Positions 11,971 to 23,900 of a stretch of DNA of 64,000 bases are shown here, piece by piece. The stretch is from positions 1,693,332 through 1,757,331 of the forward strand of contig JAJVDF010000231.1 of the NCBI GenBank assembly GCA_022410635.1. The letters run 5' to 3'. The DNA comes from Tretioscincus oriximinensis (Eukaryota > Chordata > Lepidosauria > Squamata > Gymnophthalmidae). Below the pieces are notes generated by a model, which saw nothing but the letters and a program-made list of their open reading frames with translations, was not told where the DNA came from and made no database searches. Both the position numbers and the translations under genes were made by a program. Positions within the stretch are counted from its first letter, which is position 1; each line of letters starts with the position of its first letter.

Positions 11971-12420
11971 TAGGGTTGCCGTACGTCCCGGGAAAGCGGG
12001 ACAATCCTGGTTTGGGGACTAAAATATAGTCCCCTCCGGGTTTTAAGATAAAATCTCACCTTTTTACATTCCCCAATGCTGCATCAGGGAATGTAAAAAT
12101 GCAGGATTTTAAAGGAAAAGGAGCCGTCAGAGCTGACGCCTCCAGCCTGGCAATGCTTTCCGGGGTCCTGGAGCTCTGTTCTCCTGTCACAAACCCAGGC
12201 CTGATGCAAAACCCCGCCTCCAGCATTGGAGCAGCTATGCATGCGCCCCCACGCATCCGTGCACGGACACTTGTGGTGAGACAGGCAAAAAAGAGGTTTT
12301 GCCTGTCTCACTACAAGCATCCGTATATGCGCGCATGTGCGTGCATACGTGTGTGTGCGCGCATGTGCAACGCACCCTCACCCCATCCCGGTTTGGGGCT
12401 GCCAAAATATGGCAGCCCTA
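11971..12420. mobile_element. Second hAT-like non-autonomous family, copy A (450 bp)
   Basis: Starts TAGGGTTGCCGTACGTCCCG and ends GCCAAAATATGGCAGCCCTA. Flanks CGTGTAAG (11963-11970) and CATGTAAG (12421-12428) are an 8-bp duplication with one substitution. Inside are a hairpin around GATGCTGCATC and an alternating purine-pyrimidine CG/TG tract. No transposase. Confidence 0.8.
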
Positions 12421-13109
12421 CATGTAAGCCACACACCTTTCGCATTTTGCTCCCNTTTTACACAGGCTAGAAGTAGAATAGTTCTTCTGTATGCAGCAAT
12501 ATTTAAGTGCTGATAAATTGTTCCACAACTCTCCACCATTGCTGTGTGCCTTCAGATGGGAGAAAAACTATTAGCAAAGAAATGAGAATGAATGTTTCTT
12601 TCACCATCCGTGGCCCCGGAAGGGNACCAGAAGGGTCAGATGCTTCCAACATAAAAGCAAGATTTTTAATCTCACTTTGAAGCAGCTGAACCAAATGCTT
12701 CCTGCCACACCTACCATGTTGGACCTTGGGGAAGTTATATAGCATTTTAAAACAAATTTATGTTCTGATTATCTCTGAAGTGTAATATGGAGAGGAAATG
12801 CCCACAAGATCAGGAACATCGCATCTTCAAAGNGAAAGGGAGGGGGGTAAAAGTAGAACAAAGCTGCAGCCAGATACACAGCGTACTCTAAACAATCAAG
12901 GCAGTTGGTATAAATCAGCAAACGTGCACCTACATCACGACGACAACGCTGATTAATTTTGCCTCCCACAAGTTAGACTTTGTTTTTGTTATGAGAAATG
13001 TCTTCAAGCAGTGCTTATATTCTAAGAGTTCTTGCACAGCGTAAGCTTTGCATCCAAGTGATAATTCTAATTCTGCATTGCAGTTGCTGTTTCTAGGGCT
13101 GCGTTCACA

Positions 13110-13972
13110 TAAGGTTCCATTCGTCCTGGGAAGCCGGAACAATCCCAGCTTTGGGGACTAAAATATAGTCCCCTCCAGGTTTTAAGAGAAAATCCCGGAT
13201 TTTTACATTCCCTGATGCTGCATCAGGGAATATAAAAATCCAGGATTTTAAAGGCAAAGGAACTGACAGCTGCAGCCCGAGCAACGCTTTCCAGGGCTGT
13301 GGAAGGAACCTCGGAGCGTGCCGTAGAAGAAGAAGAAGAAGAAGAAGAAGAAGAAGAAGAAGAAGAAGAAGAAGAAGAAGAAGAAGAAGAAGAAGAAGAA
13401 GAAGAAGAAGAAGAAGAAGAAGAAGAACTTGGTTCTTATACCCCGCTTTTCTCACCTTTCAAAGGGACTCAAAGCAGCTTACAAGGATATATTTTGCCCG
13501 AAGGCTCACGTTCTATCTTCCCCACCAGGCTATGGTGGTTCCCATGTATCTACTTGCAGTCAGTTGCAATTTCTTGCAAATCATGCTTTNGAATAGCTGG
13601 ATTGGCTAGAGCTACAGGCTAGTGGAAGGTGCTCACCCCTCCCCACGTCCCACACAGGGCTTCGAAACCCGATCTCCCAGGCGAGAGACGAATTCCTAAG
13701 CAGCTGAGCTATCCGTAGTTGAGCCTCTGCTGGAGGAGAGGTTTTGCGCCTGCTGTCANGCAGAGCGCGCCAACTCGCCTCCAGCAGAGGAAATTCGCTT
13801 GGGGTTTTGACAGGAGAACAGAGATTTTGTGCAGCTCTGTTCTGCCTGTCTCACCATAAGNGTCTGTGTATGCGTGTGTATGCACGTGTGTGTGCACGTG
13901 TATGTGTGCACNCGCATGCACGCACCCCCAAAACCCATCCCGGTTTTGGGCTGCCAAAATATGGCAACCTTA
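13110..13972. mobile_element. Second hAT-like family, copy B, interrupted by a SINE
   Basis: Same interior as copy A, with CGTTCACA (13102-13109) and TGTTCACA (13973-13980) as an 8-bp duplication with one substitution. A SINE with a GAA tract (about 13325-13715) is inserted in it, so this element is the older of the two. Confidence 0.8.
13325..13715 (-). repeat. tRNA-derived SINE family A with expanded GAA tail
   Basis: The body is 13430-13715. Its 3' tail (13325-13428) is a nearly pure GAA/CTT run of about 35 units. Pol III A-box-like and B-box-like words (GCTCAG.., GGTTTCGAAGCCC on the minus strand) are near 13640-13700. Glu-rich or Leu-rich frames here are not genes. Confidence 0.85.
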
Positions 13973-14423
13973 TGTTCACAGTGTGTGTGTGTATGTGTGT
14001 GTGGGGAATGAGTGCAAAAGCTGTCTTGCGCGGAGCTGGGCGCATACATTTTCTATTAAATCCAAATGGGAAATACTATCGCCAAACACAGTTTGCATAA
14101 CCACATGTTTTCTGAGCAGGTTTCATTCCGAAAACCATCACAAGTGCAGCTTAATGCAATTCGTGTTCAGTGTGCTCTGGAGACGGTTTTGCCATGTGAT
14201 CACTGTCTGATGGGAGGCCAGTCCTTGAGGGTCTTTTGGCAAAGTCAGAAGAAGACCCAATGACTGAGGGGAGGTCCACAGCAGCAGCTCTCCCTATGGC
14301 TTCTCTTGCCTTGCAAAGCGAAGCAAAAAAAACCCTGGATTTAATTTTTCTCCTATAAGCCTAGACCTGCCCAATGCAATTAAGTAGGATGTGTAGATGG
14401 ACTTCCACACACAAAGGTGACTT

Positions 14424-14745
14424 CTTCCTTAAAGGGGACTTACACTAATAGCACACTCATACAAACTACTTACTGCTATGGAGCCAGCACAATTTTATTG
14501 ATGTTATCATCATCGTTTTATGCTCTTGATTCTTGGATGGCTGGCTGGCTACTGAACAAAGTACTGCATGGAGAAGAAAAAAAAAGGTGGGGTGACTAAA
14601 GGGAACCTATCAGAATCCTATACTACAAATCCCAGAGACCTACATTCTTCCTTAAAGGGGACTTACACTAATAGCACACTCAAACAAACTACTTACTGCT
14701 ATGGAGCCAGCACAATTTTATTGATGTTATCATCATCATCATCAT
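14424..14745. repeat. Tandem duplication, offset 223 bp
   Basis: CTTCCTTAAAGGGGACTTAC and about 80 following bases occur at 14424 and again at 14647 with a single obvious substitution, followed by a variable ATC run. Confidence 0.85.
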
Positions 14746-14789
14746 TTCTTGATCTGAGTTTTAACACTCCCCCCCTCCCCCCCCTCCCC

Positions 14790-14852
14790 CGACCAATGGG
14801 GAAGGGCAGGATATAAATCATTTTAAACAATCAAAAATAAATAATAGAATCA
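14790..14852 (+). repeat. LINE tail repeat (second L2-like subfamily)
   Basis: GACCAATGGGGAAGGGCAGG, ATATAAATCATTTTAAAC and AAATAAATAATAG. Confidence 0.45.
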
Positions 14853-15454
14853 AATGTTGTTGTTGTTTTACTCCTATCTCCTAGCTTCTGTCTCCTTTTT
14901 GCCTCCTAGAAGTCTTGTCCTCCTTCGTGGGGATTTACGAGTATGCTTGTTCTTTCCAGGACTGCTAGAGCAAAGGTTTGCTGATGTGATTTACTGCCAA
15001 AGAACAGATCATTTTCCAAGTTGTTTACATTCCCAACTGGAACTTGTTTCCCCCAAGCTGCCATTATCACCCGGCCCACTTCTGGGGTACTTTATTTTGG
15101 GTTTGAGCAAGGTCGGGGGCACCTGCTGCTGTACGTCTGATGGTGGCTGACATTTTCTGTCTTTGTAGCTCTCTCACCACGTTAAGTAACCTGTCGCCTC
15201 CCTTACCCCCTGGAATCATCTGCAGTCACATGAGGGGGAGCAAATGGCCTATATACTCCTCTGACCGTCCAAATATAAACAGATCAGTTTATTTCCAGAA
15301 ACTGCAGGCTGGACTGCATATGAAACACTTCGCGGGAATTGTTGTTGAATATATAAATCTGCCTCCCCAGATAGATGCAGCTAAGTTCATACTAAGGGCT
15401 CAGGTAAACTGAGTTATTCCGATGGAACGATTCACAAACACCACGAAAATATCC

Positions 15455-15530
15455 TTTATTTATTTGGTGATTTATATCCAGTCCTTCACCATTGGTCTCA
15501 GGGCGGGTAACAGGGATGATGATGACAACA
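15455..15530 (-). repeat. LINE tail repeat (second L2-like subfamily)
   Basis: TTATTTATTTGGTGATTTAT, CCAGTCCTTCACCATTGG, TCTCAGGGCGGGTAAC. Confidence 0.5.
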
Positions 15531-15634
15531 ATGATTCCTTCTGGTATAAAGAAGTTAAAACATGTAATCTGGTATATTACTCTTGCCTAGGATAACCACA
15601 TCAAAACCAGGATAGGAGCCTACAACTTTAATGA

Positions 15635-15755
15635 AAAGAAGAAGCAGAAGAAGCAGAAGAAGCAGAAGAAGAACTGGGTTTTTACACCCTGCTTTTCTCA
15701 CCTGAAGGGACAAAAAGCAACTTATAAGGCTGTCCTGACTCTTTTGCCCACTAGT
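15635..15755 (-). repeat. tRNA-derived SINE family A, tail-end fragment
   Basis: A GAAGCAGAAGAA run followed by ACTGGGTTTTTACACCC and GCTTTTCTCACC; the rest is missing. Confidence 0.6.
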
Positions 15756-15764
15756 GTCAAGGAA

Positions 15765-16205
15765 TGTCCCTTGGTCCTAGTGTTGTGCAATAGAGAAATT
15801 TTTTTTTCTATTCACTTTGTTCACTCATGCATGATTTTAAACATTTCAATCAGATCACCTCTTAAACGCTGCCTTTTAAGGCTGAAGAGGTCCAGACATT
15901 GCAGTCTGACGTCATAAGGGAAGTGCTCTAGCCCTTTGATCATTCTTCTTGTCCTTTTTTGCACCTTCTCTAGTTTTACAATATCTTTTTGAGATTTGGT
16001 GACCAGAGTTGTACACAGTATTCCAAATGTGGCCTCACCACAGATTTATAGAGGCAAAACACACTTGCTGACTTGTTTTCGATTCCTTTCCTTATGATCC
16101 CTAACACTGAATTTGCTTTTTTTTTGGGCTGTTCCTGAACACTGGGTTGACACGTTCATTGAGTTGTCCACCAACACCTCAGTGTCCTTTTCCTGCTAGA
16201 TTGAA
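15765..16205 (-). repeat. CR1-like LINE fragment (reverse transcriptase 3' region)
   Basis: Contains ATCAGATCACCTCTTAAACG, CTGAAGAGGTCCAGACATTG and ATTCCAAATGTGGCCTCACC, the order of words typical of CR1 elements in sauropsids. No open frame survives. Confidence 0.65.
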
Positions 16206-16929
16206 GCCCTGACACACACACACACACACCCCGTCTCAATCTAATACAGTTCTTCAGGACTGAATATGATTTAAAAGCACGTTTTGACCAGGCAAAGCAT
16301 GTTCAGTAGCTGCCTCTTATGATATTTATTTTATCTCCTCAATCTGAGGTCCATGTGAGAAATATTCACAAACCCAATGACACCGCACCCGCTGTGCTTT
16401 TAAATGCATTAGGATCAGTATATACATATGTCATAACAACAAAAAACAGATGTTCCCTACCAGTTCTTCTCCTTACCACCCAGAGAAGTAGCTCGGAAAC
16501 TGGAGATCTTGCCTAAGTCAAACTGACCTGATGGAACCCACTGTAGCCCTTTTTATATGCCTGTGGTATCTTTCACTTATCTACATATCAGGAATTAAAT
16601 GTTGGCAGTCAGGTCAACTCCTTTTCCCCAGTCAAATTTACGACGGACGAAAAACCCCAATGGAATAATAATAATAATAAAAAAGCATTTGCAAGCTTGC
16701 AAAGCTCAAGCAATTTTAAAAGCGAGGNGTTTTCCCCCTCTTGAATTCCCCAGCTAGCAACAAAGGGAGCCAACAGCCGATGGCAGCAGGAAGACACAAC
16801 TTTGCCTTCCACATGTCTGTGTAGACTATGGAAGACTCTCTAAATCAGAGGTGAGTTTTCTGATTTTGAGAATGCTGACAGAAAATAGCTTTGCTGAGGA
16901 GTTCTCCCACTCTGGAAGTGCAGTCAAAC

Positions 16930-17395
16930 TAGAAGGAGGAGGAAGAGAATGAGAATGAGGAGAACTGAGTGTTTATACTAGGCTGACCAGATGACCCCTT
17001 TTTTGGGGGGTGTGAAAACCCAATTTTGGGGTGCCTCCTGGTTTTTGCTGAGGAAAAAAACAATTAAAAAAATTAAAAATATATTTTTTGAAAAAAATTT
17101 CCTCAGCAAAACCCGGGAGGCATCCCAAAACCGGGTTTCCACCCCCTCCCCCAAAGGGGTCATCTGGTCAGCCTATTTATACCCTGCTTTTCTCGCCCGG
17201 AGTGGCTTACAAGCTATTTTTCCCCATCCCACTGAGATGATGAGACCTATTAATCTACTTGTGATTGCTCACTTTTGAACAGCCACATTGGCTGAAGCCA
17301 AGGTCAATAGCTAAGCCTCACCCCTTTCCAAAGTGGGCAGAGGGGTGAGGCTCTCTCTGTTGAAAGCCCTGTTCTTAACCCTGCCTCTCAACTAG
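16930..17395 (-). repeat. tRNA-derived SINE family A, split by MITE copy 4
   Basis: The left piece 16930-16978 carries the tail and AACTGAGTGTTTATAC; the body resumes at 17176. The MITE is therefore younger than the SINE. Confidence 0.75.
16979..17175. mobile_element. Palindromic hAT-like MITE, copy 4, inside a SINE
   Basis: Splits a tRNA-derived SINE. The flanks TTTATAC (16972-16978 and 17176-17182) are an exact 7-bp target duplication, and the SINE consensus has the word only once. Confidence 0.9.
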
Positions 17396-17804
17396 ATTAA
17401 AATTTAGATGTGACCAAGGCCCATAATGTAACTTAATTTAACTGATTTTGAAAGTTAGCACTTTTAGGAATAAAGGTGAGAATCAAAGAAATCTAATGGC
17501 CCAGAATATCTCACTGAAAGCATGGTTGCCAAATCTGCTGACATTTTTATTTATTTTCTTGAGACCTGGCAAAGGGAAAGGAGAGCGAGAACGAGCAAGC
17601 TGAAACACTTATTTATCTTTGCATCAATTTCCTTCATAATTTTGTCTGCTCTGTTTAATGTAAGGAAATGACAAACGCATTAAAAGGATAAACATATTTT
17701 GGCACAAGGAAAACACTGCCTTTCTTGGAACCGGCTTTGTTTTTAGATATATGCCCAGAGTTTAAAGAACAAAGGCATAATCCACCACCCCCCAGTTTCT
17801 GGGC

Positions 17805-17940
17805 CCTGTCCTTACTGAGCCTTTTTCTTGGGACAGAGCTTGGCCATCCACATGCCAGTGTAGATTACAGCAGCTCCCATTCGAGGCATGCCAAAGTCTA
17901 AACTAGCATTTAGGTGTCACGGCAAGTTCCAGAGATATCT
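17805..17940. mobile_element. Palindromic MITE-like repeat, third copy (one end clear)
   Basis: Left end GGCCCTGTCCTTACTGAGCC matches the family; the right end is diverged. The internal part includes the shared words for the copies at 24.8 and 39.2 kb (GCTTGGCCATCCACATGC). Confidence 0.5.
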
Positions 17941-18227
17941 AGAACAAGATTCAGTGGGAACAGAGCCCTGGTGAAAACCACAGCAAAGGGTGGAAAAAAC
18001 AAGAGGTGAATCAAGAAAATGAAAAAAACATTGTGAAAGCAGGAGAGTCCTGGAGGCTACCTAAGAAGTTGCTTTTACTGAGTACAACTGAATCATGGCC
18101 AACTACTGGTTGCCTATATGGGCATCCCTATGTAGTTTTCTTGTCAGAGACATAGAAGTTGTTTACCAATTGACTAATTCCAGAGGTAGGCTGGGGATTC
18201 AATCAACAACCTTCTACTTTCCAGGCA

Positions 18228-18440
18228 GTTTGATGTAATGGTTAAAGTGCTGGACTCTTATCTGGTAGCCCCTCGGTTTGATTCCACAGTCCTCCTTGAA
18301 CCGAGTTGGGTGACCTTGGGCCAATCACAGCTCTTTAGAACTCTTTCACTCCCATCTACTTCACAGGATGTCTGCTGTGGAGAAAGCAACAAAAGCTATG
18401 TGGGATGCTCTTTGGTGAAAGAAGCATTATAAATAAATCT
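18228..18440 (+). repeat. tRNA-derived SINE family B
   Basis: Head CAGTTTGATGTAATGGTTAA with A box, GGTTTGATTCC B box, then TGACCTTGGGCCAATCAC and ACAGGATGTCTGCTGTGG. Followed by an ACT/ATT microsatellite. Confidence 0.8.
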
Positions 18441-18458
18441 TGTTGGCGTTGTAATTAT

Positions 18459-18497
<39 letters not shown>

Positions 18498-18548
18498 CAT
18501 TATTACTACTACCATTATTATTATTATTACTACTGTTGTTGTTGTTGG
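18459..18548. repeat. Microsatellite (ACT)n, (ATT)n, (GTT)n
   Basis: A triplet run at the 3' end of a family B SINE. It is followed by a poly-C tract near 18588. Confidence 0.9.
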
Positions 18549-18679
18549 GCCTCTTCTTGCCCGTTTTCCCCCTTTTCCTTTTTAGACCCCCCCCCCCCCC
18601 CAGTAACCAAAGCAGCAAACAAGATCGAGAAATCAGAAATATTGTTGTTGTTATATTTAGCTGCACTCACTGCTACTTA

Positions 18680-19455
18680 AGAAGTTACTGGATTTCTAAT
18701 GTGGGTGGTGGGTTTTCGAATAGGAGCATCTCAAGCTCCTCTTTGATACTCTTTCAAATTCTGTCCTTACACTCAAGTTGTTATTTAACATTTTTGAGGC
18801 TTAGTTTTAGTTTAATTTCATGCTCATAACACCCTCTATATCCAAGGAAAGCTTCCAAAACAATAAAAAGAAATAACATTAACCACTGCTTAAAAGAAGG
18901 CAGCAAACAAAAGTCTGGATTGTGGAAGGCCTTTTCTGTGGTGAGCCCAGGGCTCCAGTTTAGTCTTCCCTTGGAAATACGCTAATTAGCTTTCGCTGCT
19001 TAATGAAAGCATTTTAATTCATTTAGGCTTGCGGTACAACTTTTTTGGGTTTTCTCTGCCCCTTTAATTTTTTTTTCTCTTGAAATTTAATCTTTTTATC
19101 TTTTTGTTAACACTCTGGAATTTTGATGTACAATAGTACAAAAATACAGCAAAAGAAATGCCATAAGTATGGAGCTGGAGGAAGACAATCTTTTTTGAAG
19201 ATGAAAATTTAGTCACGATCATGAAAGAACGTCAGATTTATGAATCTGAGACCTATTGGCTTCGCATTCCACTTCAGAGTTGGTTGGCTTAGTTTTTCCT
19301 CATTAATATAATTTAATTTCTGCTTCCTCTGTACATAAAGAGGCCAGCCTGAGGGGATTTACTGCTTGAGGCACACCAAATCGTAACAGGTAATTTTTCT
19401 GAGGGGGAAAAAATCTCACAAACACTTTCTGTTCTCACCAACAAGAAGCATAATT
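18680..19455. other. No feature recognised
   Basis: A/T-rich unique-looking sequence upstream of a palindromic MITE. Confidence 0.45.
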
Positions 19456-19462
19456 CAACAAC

Positions 19463-19659
19463 TAGACTGACCAGATGACCCCTTTTTTGGGGAGTTGAAA
19501 ACCCATTTTTTGGGGTGCCTCCCAGTTTTTTCTGAGGAAATATTTTTCAAATTTTGTTTCATTTTTTTTGTTTTTTTAATTTTTCTCAGAAAAAACCGGG
19601 AGGAACCCCAAAAACGGGTTTTCACCCCCCCCCCCCAAAGGGGTAATCTGGTCAGCCTA
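19463..19659. mobile_element. Palindromic hAT-like MITE, copy 5
   Basis: Ends TAGACTGACCAGATG and TCTGGTCAGCCTA. The flanks TTCAACAAC (19454-19462) and TTCAATAAC (19660-19668) look like a target duplication with one substitution. Confidence 0.85.
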
Positions 19660-20645
19660 TTCAATAACTATAGTTTAAATAATGGTCAATTTGCTATTAT
19701 TCATTCCCTCCCAAATCTGTTGCCTGATGCAGACTTCTTACATTGCCTAATGGAAGAGCTGACCACTACTCATAGTGGCATTTCTTAGACGTAGGTTGTG
19801 TTTAGTCATAATAAAAGGTACAGTTTGAAGGAACCTTAGGGAGACACATATCGTTTTGTTCCCAGAATTCTCTAATCTACATTTTCCAGCACAGAATGTT
19901 AATGAGAGATGGGAAGGGCAGAGTGATACATGAACAATACCATGTTGAATCTGTCTTTGAGTTGCCTCAGAAGTGCTTTTTCATGCTATGTCTAAATCAT
20001 AGCCTTAGAGGCACATTATGAGGGTAACAGTACCAGACAACATTTGACAGAATTTATGAGAGTCCTTAGCTTAAATATCCTTTAAATTTTGTTCCCCACT
20101 GAAGCTAATCATTGTAGACACCCACATACAAATCAGATCCAGAAAGAGAAAATTGGACGCTTCTCCGCCACGCTATGATGGCAATTCCACCACAATGGCA
20201 GAATTGCTGGCCTAGGAGCTTACAAAAAATCCTGTCAAATTGGTGTGATATCGAAAATCAATTTCCATCTGTAACTCCCTTTCACTGACTAATGCTGATA
20301 CAGAAAGATCTCCATCAAACCTTTACTCTTGTTTGCCACGTCCCACAAAAGGTTTGTTGAATCTGAGAGGAAACAGTTTAGAAGAATACACAGAGAATGC
20401 AAGAATGTCTGATGTTTGAAGGCAGAAAATCAAAATTACATTTTTGTAGTAATCCACACAGAGCATTTGCTATCCTTTAATCATAACCCAAATCTCACGA
20501 AACAGCCATGACATAGTTGAAACTCCAGCTTATCTCCATCTTAACTATCAATTGTTTTTTGGTAGCCATGTTGAGAAGTTTTTTGCTGTTCTTTAAGCCA
20601 ATAATAATTCTTGGCCTTTTGGTCTTTTGGGCCTTTTCGGTTTCC

Positions 20646-20929
20646 TCAGAAGTTGGTGTAAGGAACACATTGGAGTGTGAGGCATCCATGATCAAAGAGT
20701 TTGTGTGGCAATTTCCCCTTGGAGGACCAGGTGTCTGTGCAGGGGTCGTAGCACTCCAGGGAATCAGAGTCTGCAATGGTATTGTCAATGGTAAGGCAAC
20801 GACCCCCTGTCAAGTACAGCTTCTCATTTATTGCTGTGGCGCCATGATGCATCCTCCTATCCTTCATGTCTGCACACTTCACAAATTTGTTGGCCTTAGT
20901 GTCATAAGCAATTACTCGTCTGGTATATC
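20646..20929 (-). CDS. KLHL38: KLHL38 coding exon 3 (last kelch blade and C-terminus)
   Basis: Exon of 284 bp. The acceptor is TTTTCTTCCAG| and the stop is TGA at 20646-20648. It begins inside a Gly codon and continues YTRRVIAYD, then CADMKDRRMHHGA and the blade core KLYLTGG, ending near LPHKLFDHGCLTLQC. This is the most conserved part of KLHL38. A possible ATTAAA poly(A) signal on this strand is at 20476-20481, about 165 nt past the stop. It is the only obvious one nearby and is unproven. Confidence 0.96.
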
Positions 20930-23900
20930 CTGGAAGAAAACACACATCAAAGCAAAAACACATGAGAAGAATGATTCACATTAAAGGCCTATAGGAGCTT
21001 CTAAGTTGCAAACACTATTTATGTGGAGGTTGATTAAAATAGTAGCATATTTACAGGTTGAACCATTTGAAGGCAACAGTTTCCTGATACTCAGTGATAT
21101 GAATACTATGAATACTTATCTCCTCATGTAGTCTGATCAGATGACCCTTTTGGGGGAGGTGAAAACCTGGTTTTGGGGTGCCTCCTGGTTTTTGCTGAGG
21201 ATTTTTTTTTCCTCAGCAAAACCGGGAGGCACCCCAAAACTGGGTTTTCATTCCCCACCATAAAAAAGGGTAATCTGGTCAGCCTACCTCATGGACCACA
21301 TGAATGTACCATTTGTCCAGATTTGGTTTACCATTGCTTTCTTTTGGAGAAATCTTGGGGACTGAACCTGTGACATTCCACCTGAAAGCAAGGGCTTTCG
21401 TTCTGGGCTGTTCTGGCTTCTAGAACTATCTGATGAATTAGAATTAGACTAGCTTAGTCACATATTTACTTCTTTAATCTTGAAGAATGAGCTTAAACAT
21501 TTTTTCTGTACTGAACCAGGAAAAAAAAGCATCCAGTTCATTCTTCATGACTGAAGAACATTTAAAAGTAAATCTGTGATCAGGGCTTAGTTTACGGAAA
21601 CTCTTGCTGACAGCGTATTCCTTTGATCGTCTCTAAGATCCTACACAACTCCCTTGCTTACTACTAACACAGTTATTTCTTTGAATAGAGCTACGGCCGT
21701 TGTTTTTGAAAGCCAGTCTGGTATAGCAATTAGAGTGTCAGACTCTTATCTGGAAGTCTCCCGGTTCGATTCTGCACTCCTCCACAAAAGCCAGCTGGGT
21801 GACCTTGGGCTAGTTACAGACTTTTGGAGCTCTTTCAGCCCCACATACATCACAAGGTGTCTGTTGTGAAGAGAAGAACAGAAGGTTATGGAAGCTGCTT
21901 TGATTCTCTCCGGGTAGAGAAAAGTGGGATATAAAAACCAACATCTCCTCTTCCTCTTCCTCTTTTTCTTCCTCTTTTTCTTTTTCCTCTTCCTCCTCCT
22001 CTTCCTCCTCCTCCTTCTTCTGGGTACCACCAAATTGTGTCCAGTTCCTGATGGTCTGCATGGGCATCTAAATGTAGTTTTCTTGGCAAGAATACATATA
22101 TGGTTTGCTATTGCATTACAATAGTCCTATCCCTAGTGCCAATAAGCTTAATTTTGTTTTGATGTAAGTTGTCCAAAGAAGACAGAGCTGGAATATATAT
22201 GGGATGTTTTTTCAAAAAATGAAAAATGTGTTTGTTATTATTATGATCCNCCCCCCCCCCCCCTCCGCAGTTTAAGCTGCTGATAAGCCCGGGACAACTG
22301 GATGGTGTTTTGGTATTCTTCCTTGGTAAATGGAAATTTGTTGGCAGTAAATCTCCCAACTTGAAAAGAGTGAATTATATTTGAAATTAGATGAAATGTT
22401 TGTTCGCTTTGTTAGCTAAACCCGAGCGCTTATGCCTGAGGTTTGACTGTTGAATCACTGGTAGGTTTACAGGAAAGGGAGGGGGGAGATTTGAAGGGTT
22501 TTTTTNAAATCCTTTTTTCATATATGTTCCACTCACATTTTGGGCATCCTGTTTTCCTTCAGTTAGAGCCATTCCATACATTCCGATTTCCTAACATAAA
22601 GCACAGTTTCATAAAAGAATCCACTTGCAAATCAAAGTGGATTCTACTCGCAAATCCAATCTGTGTTGCATTTGACTCACCAGGTTGTTATGTAAATTGC
22701 CTAATTCAGGTTTTAAAGGTGATAAATTGAATTATTGGTATACAGGTTATCACAGAAAGGCTGTGGTATGTGGATAGTTTGAGCAAGAAACTGTAAGAGA
22801 GGGGAAGGAATCAGATTTTGACAGCAAACTATCCAAGTGCATTTGGGAAGTGGGATTACTGTCCTTTCTCTTGACAACCAACAAACAAAATGGTTGACAG
22901 GACTGCGTGTGATGTGCACAGGAAATCTCACTTGTCAGGAGCTGCTAGAATGTCAAAACTTGGAATTNCAGAGAAATAGCCGTGTTAGTCTAGCAGAAAG
23001 TCCAGCAAAGGAGCTAGCAGCACTTTGAGACTAACTTGAGAAAAGTGGTTGGCATAAGCTTTCGTAGACAGGTCTACTTCTTCAGATGCTGAGGGACTCA
23101 TGTCAGGGTCAGGTATTTATAGGGAAATGTGTATGGGAGAAGACAAAGCATATGCAACTGTAGGGAGGTGTTGAATTGCAGGTAAATAGCAGGAACTAAT
23201 CTCCTTAAAAAACAGGTAAATAGCAGGAACTAATCCTCTTATGTGAAAAGGTGCCTGGGGCAACAAGGTGCAATGTCTGGTAGAGAATCAATCAAATACT
23301 TAACAGGGGTCATAAAAATGTATAGTTGGCCAGGAAACCATTGTCTCTGTTAAGTCCTTTGCTGATGGCCTGGAACTGGAATATACTGCAAAAATATGAA
23401 TGCAGTTAATTAAAACCAGTAAATCGAAAAGCTGGATTATCTTTAAATACCAAAATAAATAAGTGGTATAAGGATGCAGCTATTGATGTTATCCATGGAA
23501 CTGTTGGCCAGTGTAGGGAACTTCTGGGACTGAAATATCAGGGAGGGAGCCTGAAATCTTTTTTTTTAAAACAAACTTTATAGCAAAACTTACAAAGTAT
23601 ACAGTCATTATTGTTTCACAAAATAGAACTATAAAGCTATAAATCACACTAAACAGAATATAAAAAAATCACAGAGGTAATTTGGGTTGCCAGAGTGAAA
23701 TAAAATATCAGATGAAAGCAAGCCAACAGTATAGGAACCACAAGAACCAATGGGAGATGAGCAAGGGGGTAAAAGAAAGTAATTCTATGTAAGCTGAAGA
23801 ATCCAGCAGGAAGGAAAGCAGGTAATTCAGTTTTTTATCTAGTAGTACAGGTGTCTGAGTGAAAGGAGCTGTCCATCTTAGCCACAGCAAATAGCAGTAG

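Noticed and set aside
13299..13622. Poly-Glu open frame and its poly-Leu antisense
   Set aside because: Translations of the GAA/CTT tail of a SINE.
20517..20984. Plus-strand frame of 155 codons
   Set aside because: It is the antisense shadow of KLHL38 exon 3, whose minus-strand product is clearly conserved.
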